Source of the DNA: Bacillus sp. V59.32b
Lineage (GTDB): Bacteria; Bacillota; Bacilli; Bacillales; DSM-1321
DNA: 41,161 nucleotides
Assembly: GCF_003429085.1 (NCBI RefSeq)
Contig: NZ_QVTC01000058.1
Span: 1-41,161, forward strand
Direction of reading: 5' to 3'
The notes below the pieces were generated by a model, which saw only the letters and a program-made list of their open reading frames with translations, did no database searches and had not been told where the DNA came from. Every line of letters begins with the position of its first letter. Within the stretch, counting starts at the first letter, position 1. Made by a program: the position numbers and the translations under genes. Positions 1 to 8,027 of the stretch are shown here, piece after piece.

Positions 1-45
1 GAGTTAAGGGAATTTTATCGGGAAGCATTTGATCGAATTAGTTAA
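1..45 (+). CDS. Possible 3' end of a gene entering from the left edge
   Basis: From base 1 the first frame reads 14 codons and then TAA at 43-45, ending in the residues FYREAFDRIS, which looks like ordinary protein. The piece is too short to assign to a family. Bases 46-203 hold no further reading frame and probably carry the promoter of the next gene. Confidence 0.3.
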   Translation, partial: ELREFYREAFDRIS

Positions 46-203
46 ATATTATGGAAATATTTCTTTAGAGACTATCAAATGTATGGTATAGGAATTCTCC
101 AAAGGTGCTTATTCCATATAAGGGAGCGAATTGGGTATTCGGATAATCATGTGGTAACCTCAAAAAACTTCATACCTGAACATACAGAAAGGGAGGATGT
201 ATC

Positions 204-554
204 ATGACCAAACATAAGATCTATACAATGAGTGTCACAAGTGTCTATCCCCATTATGTTACGAAGGCGGAGAAAAAAGGACGTACGAAAACAGAAGTCG
301 ATGAAATCATCCGTTGGTTGACAGGGTATAGCCAGGAAGAGTTAGAAGCGCAACTGGAAAAACAGACAGACTTTGAGACCTTCTTTGCGGAAGCTCCCCG
401 ACTGAATCCTTCACGGACTTTGATCAAAGGTGTGGTCTGCGGTGTCCGAGTGGAAGACATTGAAGAACAAACTATGCAGGAAATTCGCTATTTGGATAAG
501 CTGATCGATGAGTTAGCAAAGGGAAAAGCGATGGAGAAGATTTTGCGGAAATAA
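204..554 (+). CDS. DUF2200 family protein
   Basis: This 116-residue protein matches the small DUF2200 family throughout its length: an N-terminal [16 protein letters not shown] stretch, a central [12 protein letters not shown] helix and a [14 protein letters not shown] strand region. The family is cytoplasmic and its function is not known to me. The ATG at 204 has a clear GGGAGG site at 191-196. It has no signal peptide or membrane segment. It appears monocistronic; the following gap carries a palindromic repeat. The family call rests on recalled sequence features; the coding call itself is firm. Confidence 0.85.
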   Translation: MTKHKIYTMSVTSVYPHYVTKAEKKGRTKTEVDEIIRWLTGYSQEELEAQLEKQTDFETFFAEAPRLNPSRTLIKGVVCGVRVEDIEEQTMQEIRYLDKLIDELAKGKAMEKILRK

Positions 555-579
555 TAATTAAAATTCCGATTACCCGAAA

Positions 580-664
580 ATAGCTGTCTTAAATTATCGG
601 GTGCTTTTCTGAAATAAGGAAAGCGTCTTTCTTCATGAAAAGGGCCAGATAATTGAATAACGCC
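580..664 (+). repeat. Dispersed palindromic repeat, copy 1
   Basis: This region contains TATCGGGTGCTTTT, then GAAATAAGGAAAGC, then AAGGGCCAGATAATTGAATAA. The same order of blocks recurs near 1876, 9420, 18955, 19340, 19670 and 20213. It lies between two genes, in the 3' flank of the DUF2200 gene. The family consensus arms TTCAACTAAC and GTTAGTTGAA would form a hairpin. The remaining bases up to 823 hold nothing else recognisable. Confidence 0.6.
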
Positions 665-823
665 TTTAAAGAAGTAAAAATTAATGTTAAAATTTGTGAG
701 CTTGTGAAGTAATGTACAGGGTTCAAGGGGTGTGCATTTTCCAAAGAGGTGTATGCAAGCCACACAAGTATAATGGAGAACTAATGTGTCGAGAGTTTTC
801 AATATGGATTGGAGGACGAAAGG

Positions 824-1696
824 ATGGAAATTAATGAAGATCGTTTTTTGATGCATGTTGAAGCGGATACAGGATATAATGATGCAGACATGGGAAGAGA
901 AGCCCAGAAGTTTTATAGAGAGTATTTTCCTTTTTCAATCAATTACGAGAGAGGCGAAACTTGGTTTACACCAATAGCGTTATTAGAAAATATCTATGAC
1001 TATAGAATATATAATAAAATCAAATTTGATGTCAATAAAAAACCTTATAATAAGAATGGGTCAAGTCAGTTAAAGCAATACAAAATAGAATTAATTTCAG
1101 CCATTTCAAGAAAAATTTGCGAAGGAAAGAACATCGGAGTTGATTTTCACTGTCTTGCAAATTTCGGTTGTATTCCATCTGAACTAAATACGTGGCAAGG
1201 TGGTGAAGACTATGGAAATATAAAAAAAGGGCTTCCACCTCGTCTGGACATCTATAACCGCTCACGTTTAGGGGATTTCCCTGACCTGTTTTTTATTTGT
1301 GTCAAAAACTACTTAACAGATAAATCTGAAGATGGCTATAACCCAGCAATTGAAGGAAAGAAACTCAGGGAGTTCGACTGGTGGTTTGAAAGAATCGGTG
1401 AAGGTAAAAAATGCTCTTGGAAAGATTTTGTAGACAAAATGCATTTGAAAGGCAGCTTTGTGGACGAAAATTACGAAGTCATGAAATTGTTTGACCATAC
1501 AATAGGCAATCCTTTTCCTAATCTACAAGTGATCATTAACAAAAAAATGGAGAATGGGTATACCATCAATAATCTGTCCGAAAAACTGAGTGGAGACACT
1601 CAAATTAAGAAATGCATTGAAAATATCTATACAATATGGAATAACCGTGCTGCTCATTTTAGAGATATTGCGTTTATATCTCCGTTCTGTTCTTGA
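824..1696 (+). CDS. Uncharacterised protein, 290 residues
   Basis: I do not recognise this protein. The frame is open from TTG at 809, but GGAGG at 811-815 sits 8 bases before the ATG at 824, so 824 is chosen. The protein is soluble-looking and rich in aromatic residues, with the segments PRLDIYNRSRLGDFPDLFF and REFDWWFERIGEGKKCSWKDF in the middle and IWNNRAAHFRDIAFI near the end. It has no signal peptide or membrane helix. It lies between two copies of the dispersed repeat and next to a DUF2971 gene. Its role is unknown; membership of an accessory or defence neighbourhood is only a guess. Confidence 0.7.
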   Translation: MEINEDRFLMHVEADTGYNDADMGREAQKFYREYFPFSINYERGETWFTPIALLENIYDYRIYNKIKFDVNKKPYNKNGSSQLKQYKIELISAISRKICEGKNIGVDFHCLANFGCIPSELNTWQGGEDYGNIKKGLPPRLDIYNRSRLGDFPDLFFICVKNYLTDKSEDGYNPAIEGKKLREFDWWFERIGEGKKCSWKDFVDKMHLKGSFVDENYEVMKLFDHTIGNPFPNLQVIINKKMENGYTINNLSEKLSGDTQIKKCIENIYTIWNNRAAHFRDIAFISPFCS

Positions 1697-1875
1697 ATGT
1701 GAACTGACATCGTTTTTGCCGTAAACCGTGGTGAAGTTGAGAAGTGTATACCAGAGTAGTACATTGAATGACTTCAGCAGACTAGAGATGTCCTGATTGT
1801 GGGAGTTTTTAGCTAACAGGTGCTTTTGTGAAAAAAGAATTAAATGATTCTAAGGTTGAAATCATATTTTATTTA

Positions 1876-1960
1876 TTCCGTTAAAGGGCGCTATCCTTGA
1901 ACAAGGATAAGTGCTCATTTTTTCATTTAAGGGCCATTTCTTGAATAATTGATTGTGAAA
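1876..1960 (+). repeat. Dispersed palindromic repeat, copy 2
   Basis: The blocks GTTAAAGGGCGCT, CTTGAACAAGGATAAG, a T-rich centre and AAGGGCCATTTCTTGAATAA follow the same order as the other family copies. It lies in the 336-base gap between the unknown gene and the DUF2971 gene. The rest of that gap (1697-1875 and 1961-2032) shows no gene or strong signal. Confidence 0.55.
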
Positions 1961-2032
1961 ATTATCAAAATTTGAAATAATTGTTATTAAACCACAGATC
2001 AGTTTAATGTAAGGGGAAATTTAAAATAAAGG

Positions 2033-2941
2033 GTGAAAAAATTGACAAATTATGAAGGATTGCCTATGTTTCAAAGTATGTCAAGAACCATTTCCGAAAA
2101 ATATGCCCAAGAACTATACCAACCAATAGAAAAGGTTTATCATTACACTGACTTACATGGTTTACTAGGGATAATGAACCTAAATGGTTTTTGGGCTACG
2201 AATTATAATTTTCTAAATGACAAAAAAGAAATTTTGCATGGAATTGAAATTTGTAAAGAAATAATTAATAAGTACAAAAAGTCAGGTATAAAAGAAAGAG
2301 GGGTGAAATTTTTAGATAAAGTTGATAAGTTGCTTAGTTTTGACGATCAAGATATATTTATAGTTTCTTTTTGTTCTAATCCGGATTTACTAAGCCAATG
2401 GAGAGGATATAGTAAGGGAACAACTGGTGTTTCAATTGGATTTAATTCTAAACAACTTGTCAGTTACTGCAGACCTAGTGACAATGCATATTTTTTCTTA
2501 AATAAAGTTATATATAATATTGAAACTCAAAGGAAGATAATAGAAGACATAATTACAATTGGTTTAGAGTATGTTTTAGCCAACGAGGATTTTGAAGACT
2601 TTTTTCTACCTAACGAAATAAATATGACTTTAAAATCATATATTTGTCTTTTCAAAGATAAATCCTTTGAGGAAGAATCAGAGTGGCGAAACGTAACTGT
2701 AAACTACAAAGATAGTAAAGAACCTTATGAGGTGAAATATAGAGTTCGGGATAATTTAATACTTCCATACATACCTTTACCTTTGCTTTACCATCAAAGT
2801 GAAAAAAGAAAACTTCCTATAGAAGAAATAATTGTTGGCCCACCATCAAGTGAGAACACATTGAGTAGCATCAAATATTGGGTAAAAAAAGAAAAGTTAG
2901 AAAATGTAAAGGTTAAACCTTCAAATATACCATATAGATAA
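2033..2941 (+). CDS. DUF2971 family protein
   Basis: The 302-residue product carries DUF2971 hallmarks: VYHYTDLHGLLGIM near residue 36, FWATNYNFLNDKKE near residue 53, and FIVSFCSNPDLLSQWRGY near residue 113, followed by a GVSIGFNS strand. DUF2971 proteins are cytoplasmic and of unknown biochemical function; they are common in accessory DNA. The GTG at 2033 follows a weak purine run (AAAGG at 2028-2032 is very close; AAGGGG lies at 2011-2016), so the start is not certain and an ATG at 2066 is an alternative. Codon use is AT-rich, suggesting acquired DNA. Confidence in the family is good; function is unknown. Confidence 0.82.
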   Translation: MKKLTNYEGLPMFQSMSRTISEKYAQELYQPIEKVYHYTDLHGLLGIMNLNGFWATNYNFLNDKKEILHGIEICKEIINKYKKSGIKERGVKFLDKVDKLLSFDDQDIFIVSFCSNPDLLSQWRGYSKGTTGVSIGFNSKQLVSYCRPSDNAYFFLNKVIYNIETQRKIIEDIITIGLEYVLANEDFEDFFLPNEINMTLKSYICLFKDKSFEEESEWRNVTVNYKDSKEPYEVKYRVRDNLILPYIPLPLLYHQSEKRKLPIEEIIVGPPSSENTLSSIKYWVKKEKLENVKVKPSNIPYR

Positions 2942-3023
2942 AACTATATGGTGAGTGGTGAATAAGGAGTTTTTTTACTGATGGGAGTTTTAATTGTTAA
3001 GGGGTAAATTTCCTTTTATACTT

Positions 3024-3060
3024 TCTTTCTTCAACAATCGGGCGCGATTGTTGAAGAAGA
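3024..3060. repeat. Palindromic hairpin related to the dispersed repeat
   Basis: TTCAACAATC at 3030-3039 pairs perfectly with GATTGTTGAA at 3046-3055 around a six-base loop that carries GGGCGC. It resembles a half unit of the dispersed repeat family (TTCAACTAAC ... GTTAGTTGAA) and lies just downstream of the DUF2971 gene. It may act as an RNA hairpin, but it lacks a T tract right after the stem. Confidence 0.55.
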
Positions 3061-3104
3061 CAGGCGATTAAATTTTTTTTAAAAAAGTATCTGCGTGAAA
3101 TATT

Positions 3105-3150
3105 TTAAGAGCCTATTTTGATCAAGCATTTTTAAAAAACAGGCTCTTCT
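3105..3150. repeat. Hairpin of a second repeat family (copy A)
   Basis: AAGAGCCT at 3107-3114 pairs with AGGCTCTT at 3141-3148. The left arm is followed by ATTTTGATCAA. A second hairpin with the same layout lies at 21498-21538, where the variable arm bases differ but still pair. It sits between convergent genes, so a bidirectional terminator role is possible. Confidence 0.5.
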
Positions 3151-3251
3151 ATATTTGGAAAATCAACATTATAAGATGTATTTATGATTAAACTTTTTAT
3201 AATCAGTTATGGGTCTAGAGAAACAAATTTGCCAGTTCAGATTGGGCGGTC

Positions 3252-4268
3252 CTAGACTTTACTTACTTTGCTACTTTTAAATCTGCTAACAATATCCATA
3301 ATCGAAAAAACAATCATAATACCGGCAATCCCCCAAACAATGCTTTGCCAAGTCACTTCATATTTGGAAGGATCCACGTCAAAGGCACTGAGCAGTAACT
3401 CAACAAAGGCTTCATTGAACAGCGCTGGGTTACTAAGCATGATACAAAGAATGATCGTGAAAATGATATGATAGAGGGCATTGAGCCCTACCACAAGCGT
3501 CGTCCATTTCCCTTTCACCAGCTTATAAATCGTAAAGCCGACTTCAATGGCAACCATTGTAATGATCGCAGGTGCATATGTCATCAACACATCATGATTA
3601 AACAATGGAACGGAAATTCTTAACCCATCTAATCCAGTTCCTTGCTGCTCATACCATCCCAAAAACTTTGTGGAATTGAATAAAACGCTTGCCCATAGTG
3701 CGGTCCAAAATAAACTGAAAAATACTTCTGTTTTTGAAATTTGTTTTTTTGGTGGACTATGTGTAACCAATAATAAATCATCAGGAGTCCATTGCTTACC
3801 CCGGAATGGGACTGGATGTTTCGAATCTACGACCCTTTCAAGGAAGATGAACACGATCGTTACCCAAAAGAACACTTGGCCTAAAATACTCAATAGTGTA
3901 ACGATTGACTTCACAAACAGTTGAAGGACAAACGCCCCCGTCGCCATCTCACTATCGTATGTGATAATTCCACTGATCCAGATTGAGAGGAGTCCAATTA
4001 CAAGTGCGCAAAAAACGGCTACCTTTAAAACATTAATATAGCTATCATAAACCACAGGTCCTATAATATACCGTTTCTTGTCCTCATACTTATACGCCAA
4101 ACGGACAGGATCACCAAGCGTCATCAATACCTTCTTTATATCTTCATCTGAATACTCATCCGGCAGCATATCCTCGATTGTAGACCGCAGCTCCATTGAA
4201 ATGTCCTCCCGATTTTTTTCAGGAAGTCTTCTGGTTACTTCATTAATGTAAATCTCAATCAGATTCAT
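3252..4268 (-). CDS. HAAS-domain membrane protein
   Basis: The 338-residue protein starts with a helical domain of about 80 residues (NEVTRRLPEKNREDISMELR ... LGDPVRLAYKYEDKKRYIIGP), typical of HAAS signalling domains found next to PadR regulators. About five to six hydrophobic segments follow, including one near residue 85, a paired block near 110-145, and others near 185, 230, 255 and 310, so it sits in the cell membrane. It overlaps the upstream PadR gene by 14 bases on the same strand, so the two are co-translated. In this arrangement the membrane protein is usually the target or partner of the PadR repressor; its substrate or signal is unknown. Confidence 0.8.
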   Translation of the reverse strand: MNLIEIYINEVTRRLPEKNREDISMELRSTIEDMLPDEYSDEDIKKVLMTLGDPVRLAYKYEDKKRYIIGPVVYDSYINVLKVAVFCALVIGLLSIWISGIITYDSEMATGAFVLQLFVKSIVTLLSILGQVFFWVTIVFIFLERVVDSKHPVPFRGKQWTPDDLLLVTHSPPKKQISKTEVFFSLFWTALWASVLFNSTKFLGWYEQQGTGLDGLRISVPLFNHDVLMTYAPAIITMVAIEVGFTIYKLVKGKWTTLVVGLNALYHIIFTIILCIMLSNPALFNEAFVELLLSAFDVDPSKYEVTWQSIVWGIAGIMIVFSIMDIVSRFKSSKVSKV

Positions 4269-4602
4269 CCTTATCTCCTCCTTTTAATAAAGAATTAAGC
4301 TGCGTCGTTGTTTTCATCCATTCTTCTCTTAATTGCTGGTACACTTCTTTCCCAAAGTCACTCAATACATAATACTTTCTCGGTCTGCTTTCCGTCGTGT
4401 CCCACTGACTTGTTAACAATTCCTGCTTCTCCAATCGTCGAAGCAAAGGATACAGCGTGCTTTGATCGATGTGGAAGTCGTGTTCTTCTAATAGCTGAAC
4501 AAGTGAATATCCATACTGAGGTGTCTGCAACTGGCTCAAAACAGCCAATGTTAAGTTTCCCCTGCGTAATTCTGTCGTTAGTGAATTCACTAAATCATTC
4601 AT
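4255..4602 (-). CDS. PadR family transcriptional regulator
   Basis: The product of 115 residues has the PadR winged helix: LTLAVLSQLQTPQYGYSLVQLLEE, then IDQSTLYPLLRRLEKQELLTSQW, and the wing SRPRKYYVLSDFGKE. PadR proteins are dimeric DNA-binding repressors that release DNA on ligand binding. A good GGAGGTG site precedes the ATG at 4602. It is the first gene of a two-gene minus-strand unit with the HAAS membrane protein, which it overlaps. An inverted repeat covers the -35 region of its own promoter, which points to autoregulation. The family call is firm; the inducer is unknown. Confidence 0.9.
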   Translation of the reverse strand: MNDLVNSLTTELRRGNLTLAVLSQLQTPQYGYSLVQLLEEHDFHIDQSTLYPLLRRLEKQELLTSQWDTTESRPRKYYVLSDFGKEVYQQLREEWMKTTTQLNSLLKGGDKDESD

Positions 4603-4620
4603 CTCAGCACCTCCGATTTC

Positions 4621-4663
4621 ATTATAGTGTATGTTATACAGTATTGTAAAATGAACAATATTG
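4621..4663 (-). promoter_or_regulatory. Promoter and operator of the padR-HAAS unit
   Basis: On the minus strand a perfect TATAAT lies at 4621-4626, with TTTACA at 4645-4650, 18 bases upstream. CAGTATTGT at 4639-4647 and ACAATATTG at 4655-4663 form an inverted repeat (8 of 9 pairs) that covers the -35 box. This is the placement expected for a self-repressing PadR operator. Confidence 0.55.
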
Positions 4664-4949
4664 TCGTATTTTTATTATTTTTTTAATATGTTCCTGAAAA
4701 AAATACCTTTCATAACAGAATCATAGAGCATAAGAGCACGAATGAGGACGAAATAGATGCAGCTTCCTTGATGGTAATAAAATCACTTTTAATCCAGTAT
4801 GATACTTCAAATTGGAGTGTCATTTTTATTTTCAATTATTTTCCTTTTAGTTATGGTGTAAAAATGTTAAAATTTTGAAAACAGATGAAATTTCCGGATC
4901 CACCAAAGAGATGGTGAAAAAAGCTATTATTCCAAATAAGGGTGATTTA

Positions 4950-5630
4950 ATGAAAAAACATTTGCCAAAGTTAACAATGTTCCTAGGTGTTCTGTTAGTG
5001 CTAGTCTTATATGACAATTTTAGCCTAAGAAAAATAAATAAACCTCCTGCTCCTGAGGTAACAGTAGGTGGTAAAAAAGTAGAGGCTTATCCAAAGGAAT
5101 ATACAAAAGATGAAGAAGTGACCGTTATCAGTTATAAAAAGCCAAAAGAACAAACGCCCACTGTTAATCCGCGTACAAAGATCAAAGTGATTTTTAAAGA
5201 TAAACCTGAAACTGTTCGAATTACTGAAGGTGTGCCTTATTTTGAAGAAGTTATCAACCAGGAAGTAAACAATCGGGCCGGGGAAAGAACATTTCTAATA
5301 AAGGCGAAGTGGGAAGACAAGAAAGAAGCTACTTACGAAATTCCTGTGAATGTGAAAGAAACGGTCCCCAATCAGGATTTGCTTGCTCAATCAGAAGGCG
5401 AGCACAGCCTTTTCACAATCGGTCCTAATACAGACGAAGAAATTAATCAGTATGACCTTCAGATTAACCAGATGCATGGCTACGAAACTTTAGATCAAGC
5501 AAAACTTGATTATCCAGAATTAAAGCTGGATAGCGAAACTCTTTATATATTGTTTAATTATCGAAAGGAAGTCTATCGATCTGATAATCTCAAAGAATTT
5601 ACAACCTTTCTGAAATCGTATGAGCCATGA
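4950..5630 (+). CDS. Membrane-anchored extracytoplasmic protein, unknown function
   Basis: The reading frame is open from TTG at 4875, but an ATG at 4950 has AAGGGTGA just upstream and is followed at once by a basic start and a hydrophobic segment (residues 8-20, MFLGVLLVLVLYD), so 4950 is chosen and gives 226 residues. After the single anchor the protein is hydrophilic and Lys/Glu-rich, with predicted beta-rich stretches such as TKIKVIFKDKPETVRITEG. It is probably outside the cell. I do not recognise the family. A tiny membrane-protein gene follows after 18 bases and may be co-transcribed. Confidence 0.65.
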   Translation: MKKHLPKLTMFLGVLLVLVLYDNFSLRKINKPPAPEVTVGGKKVEAYPKEYTKDEEVTVISYKKPKEQTPTVNPRTKIKVIFKDKPETVRITEGVPYFEEVINQEVNNRAGERTFLIKAKWEDKKEATYEIPVNVKETVPNQDLLAQSEGEHSLFTIGPNTDEEINQYDLQINQMHGYETLDQAKLDYPELKLDSETLYILFNYRKEVYRSDNLKEFTTFLKSYEP

Positions 5631-5648
5631 GAAGAGGGGGGCATTTAG

Positions 5649-5792
5649 ATGGTATATTTATTCAACGCAATTGTAGTGTTCGCAGTTGGATACTCCATAT
5701 TCAAAATGATAAGGACGAGAAAACTTCCGAGTAACAACTATACTCCATATGATGATATTACAATGGGAAAATCTGAAAAGGATAAGGATTAA
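5649..5792 (+). CDS. Small membrane protein, DUF3951-like
   Basis: This 47-residue product begins MVYLFNAIVVFAVGYSIF, a single membrane helix, followed by a basic turn and the motif LPSNNYTPYDDITMG. That tail resembles the short DUF3951 proteins of Bacillus, as I recall them. A very strong GAGGGGGG site lies 8 bases before the ATG. It is 18 bases downstream of the preceding gene and on the same strand. Its function is unknown. The small size, good ribosome site and clean architecture make it a credible gene. Confidence 0.7.
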   Translation: MVYLFNAIVVFAVGYSIFKMIRTRKLPSNNYTPYDDITMGKSEKDKD

Positions 5793-5863
5793 AGTTTAAT
5801 TAGCAGGATATAAGTGGATATCTAAAAAGCATAACTGAATTGGAAGATTTAGGGGGAATAGCC

Positions 5864-5998
5864 ATGTTATTCGTCGGTATTGCTATATTAATTGTTTTAT
5901 TTATATCTACTACCACGATAGAGAAAACGTTAAAATCAATTGAAAAGCAAAATTCACGTGTCATTGAGCTACTTGAGGATATTCGAAATGAAAAATAA
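5864..5998 (+). CDS. Small single-span membrane protein
   Basis: The 44-residue product has one N-terminal helix (LFVGIAILIVLFIS) and a charged helical tail (TLKSIEKQNSRVIELLEDIR) with heptad-like spacing, so a short coiled coil is likely. AGGGGG at 5851-5856 precedes the ATG. It resembles other tiny Bacillus membrane proteins of unknown role. It follows the DUF3951-like gene by 71 bases and may share its transcript. Confidence 0.6.
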   Translation: MLFVGIAILIVLFISTTTIEKTLKSIEKQNSRVIELLEDIRNEK

Positions 5999-6070
5999 GG
6001 TCTGTTAAACTACCGGGGCTTGTGTAATTATAAAAGGTATGATTATTATTTAAGGTGAGTACACGCTTTG

Positions 6071-6109
6071 TTAGTACATAGTGTTAAAAAGTATACTATC
6101 TGTTATAAT
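6071..6109 (+). promoter_or_regulatory. Promoter with candidate HxlR operator
   Basis: A consensus TATAAT lies at 6104-6109, 22 bases before the hxlR-type gene. The spacer holds the palindrome AGTATACT at 6090-6097 and a TTAGTA at 6071-6076 that mirrors TACTAT at 6094-6099. HxlR/YodB-type repressors bind such TAGTA/TACTA dyads. The -35 box is poor. Confidence 0.4.
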
Positions 6110-6131
6110 CGACTAGTGGAGGTGACTTTGA

Positions 6132-6497
6132 ATGTCACGTATGCAGAACAAAATGTTTAATTGTGAAAAAGAATTAACCCTTTCTGTTATTGGCGGTAAA
6201 TGGAAGATGCTTATCTTATGGCATTTAGGCAAAGAGGGAACCAAGCGGTTTGGTGAACTAAAATCTCTTATGCCGGGGATCACCCAAAGAATGCTAGTGA
6301 ATCAGCTGCGAGAGCTAGAAGAGGATCTCATTGTCAAACGTGAAGTCTATCCTGTTGTTCCGCCCAAAGTGGAATATTCACTGACTGATCAAGGACGGAC
6401 CCTGATGCCAATTTTAGATTCTATGTACGAGTGGGGCAAAAACTACGCGGAAAATGTTATAGAGAATCCAATTGAAATGAAGGAGTCCGCGAAGTAG
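6132..6497 (+). CDS. HxlR family transcriptional regulator
   Basis: This 121-residue protein is a typical HxlR/YodB winged-helix regulator: [20 protein letters not shown], the recognition region [20 protein letters not shown], and the wing [21 protein letters not shown]. Its only cysteine is Cys11, at the place where YodB, QorR and related sensors carry a redox- or quinone-reactive cysteine. That suggests a thiol-based sensor, by family analogy. GGAGGTG precedes the ATG. A terminator follows closely, so it is monocistronic. Its target gene is not obvious, since no oxidoreductase is adjacent. Confidence 0.88.
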   Translation: MSRMQNKMFNCEKELTLSVIGGKWKMLILWHLGKEGTKRFGELKSLMPGITQRMLVNQLRELEEDLIVKREVYPVVPPKVEYSLTDQGRTLMPILDSMYEWGKNYAENVIENPIEMKESAK

Positions 6498-6542
6498 AAA
6501 CTCGTGGTCTCTATTATTGTACGACTAGGATGAGGAAAGAAG

Positions 6543-6590
6543 AAAAAAACCAAGGGACGCGGTAACGAAGCCACTGCCTTTGGTTTTTTT
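6543..6590 (+). terminator. Rho-independent terminator after the hxlR-type gene
   Basis: AAACCAAGG at 6547-6555 pairs with CCTTTGGTTT at 6577-6586 and runs into a T tract. It ends the hxlR transcript. Confidence 0.8.
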
Positions 6591-6764
6591 ATCTCCGCAA
6601 GGGAGAGTTGCTGTAAACTTATACACAGTCATTGGTAACTATTTACAAACACATCGTGTCTTGGGGACACAAATACCATCTCTTAAGGGCTTATTCCTCT
6701 GTGTCTTGATAGTATACTTCTTGAAATTATATTACTTCGATCTTTTTCTTAATTGCAAATAAGT
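6591..6764. other. Gap without a supported gene
   Basis: The only open frame here (6580-6762) starts inside the terminator, lacks a ribosome site and has unconvincing composition. I see no other signal. Confidence 0.5.
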
Positions 6765-6802
6765 AATAAAAAAAACACTTTGACTATTGGAATCAAAGTG
6801 TT
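6765..6802 (-). terminator. Rho-independent terminator for the DUF6454 gene
   Basis: AACACTTTGA at 6774-6783 pairs with TCAAAGTGTT at 6793-6802. Read on the minus strand, the stem is followed by a run of Ts. Confidence 0.8.
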
Positions 6803-6813
6803 CTTGAGAAAAT

Positions 6814-7761
6814 TCATTTTTTATTGACGCTTGTTTCATACACTAGCATAGAGGATTGATCATCATCCGGTACAGCGTATAATTTTATTCCCTGCTTTGT
6901 ATTTTCAAGATATACCGGATTACGTGTAACCACATGTCCTTTAGGAGAAAACAGAGTAATTGGCAGTTCGTGAACCATATCCATTGTTTTCATATCCAGT
7001 AAGGCTAGACCGCCCAATTCATATTTAGAAGTGGCAGCTCCTTGCTGTGGCAATTCAGTAATGCCGCTGCATATCAATTGGTTTTCCCCTGCATTCTCGC
7101 AGTCTTGATAATCTACAAAATGGCTAGGATTACTTGATTTACTAAGCACTTTCCCTCTTTCATTGAATTCATAAAAAGTTCTCGAACCCCAGCTGACAGC
7201 CTTTAAATTTCCGTGCTTGCCATCACGCAGAATTCCGCCAATATGGTCATTGGTGCGGAACATTTCTTGAGACTTCATCGTTTCTGGATTTACTTTATAA
7301 ATAATAGACTTGCTGTTCGGGCGATATTCGGCAACAGAAACCCAGATAGATTTCCCATCAAATGCAATGCCACCAGGGTGGTACAAATCTCCTTCACCAA
7401 GCTCTATATCCTTTAAGAGCTTGCCTTGTACGTCAAAAACAAATAGGTGACCAATTCCTTTACCAGGTGAGCGGTCATACCCATTTCGAGGCTGAGCATA
7501 CTTTTCTGGTTTTTCGATGATTTCTACAGAAGACATATAGTAAAGGTCTCCAATTTTTGTCATTCCTTGTGGATGAAAGGTGTTAAACTGCAAATCAATT
7601 TTTTCTTTTTGTTCCCAAACGCTATCGCGGGAAAGATGTTGGAATTTCTCTTCCAGTTGCTTTCCATCTTTACCGGATTGAAGTGTATCAGGATAGGCGA
7701 ATGCCGTTGTTAAAGATCCAATAGTTAAAGCGGCTGCAAGTGCAAAAATTACTTTCTTCAT
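6814..7761 (-). CDS. Secreted DUF6454-type protein, beta-propeller-like
   Basis: The 315-residue product has a classic signal peptide (MKKVIFALAAALTIGSLTTAFA, cleavage expected after AFA at residue 22). The mature part shows repeated propeller-like blades, for example FHPQGMTKIGDLYYMSSVEI, LYHPGGIAFDGKSIWVSVAEY and NLKAVSWGSRTFYEFNERG. This matches the DUF6454 family as I recall it; it is exported and its activity is unknown. GGAGGT precedes the ATG. It is monocistronic with its own terminator. A sugar- or lactone-binding propeller would also fit. Confidence 0.75.
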   Translation of the reverse strand: MKKVIFALAAALTIGSLTTAFAYPDTLQSGKDGKQLEEKFQHLSRDSVWEQKEKIDLQFNTFHPQGMTKIGDLYYMSSVEIIEKPEKYAQPRNGYDRSPGKGIGHLFVFDVQGKLLKDIELGEGDLYHPGGIAFDGKSIWVSVAEYRPNSKSIIYKVNPETMKSQEMFRTNDHIGGILRDGKHGNLKAVSWGSRTFYEFNERGKVLSKSSNPSHFVDYQDCENAGENQLICSGITELPQQGAATSKYELGGLALLDMKTMDMVHELPITLFSPKGHVVTRNPVYLENTKQGIKLYAVPDDDQSSMLVYETSVNKK

Positions 7762-7943
7762 TTATACAACCTCCATGCTGATAGATTCTCACCTAGATTA
7801 CTATAGAAATATTAAGTGAAAGTAATTGAAGCTCATCATGTTTGTAAAAAATAGTTTACAAGCAAAAGGCGAGTATATCCACACTTGCATTTAAATGTTT
7901 ATTTTTTGCTGTGTCTTCAAAATGAAAATGATCTACATTTTTA

Positions 7944-7980
7944 ATTCTTTTTGAACAGGGCAGGTTAGCGGAAGAAAAGG
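7944..7980 (+). repeat. Half unit of the dispersed palindromic repeat
   Basis: TTGAACAGGGCAGGTTAGCG followed by GAAGAAAAGG matches the right-hand half of the repeat family (GGGGCAGGTTAGTTGAA). As in other copies, it lies upstream of a small gene. Confidence 0.5.
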
Positions 7981-8027
7981 TATAATTTAATTGAAGTGAA
8001 TAAACGGAGAATCTGAGGTAAAAAGCA

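Noticed and set aside
6580-6762. 60-codon plus-strand ORF
   Set aside because: It begins inside a terminator, has no ribosome site, and its composition does not look like protein.
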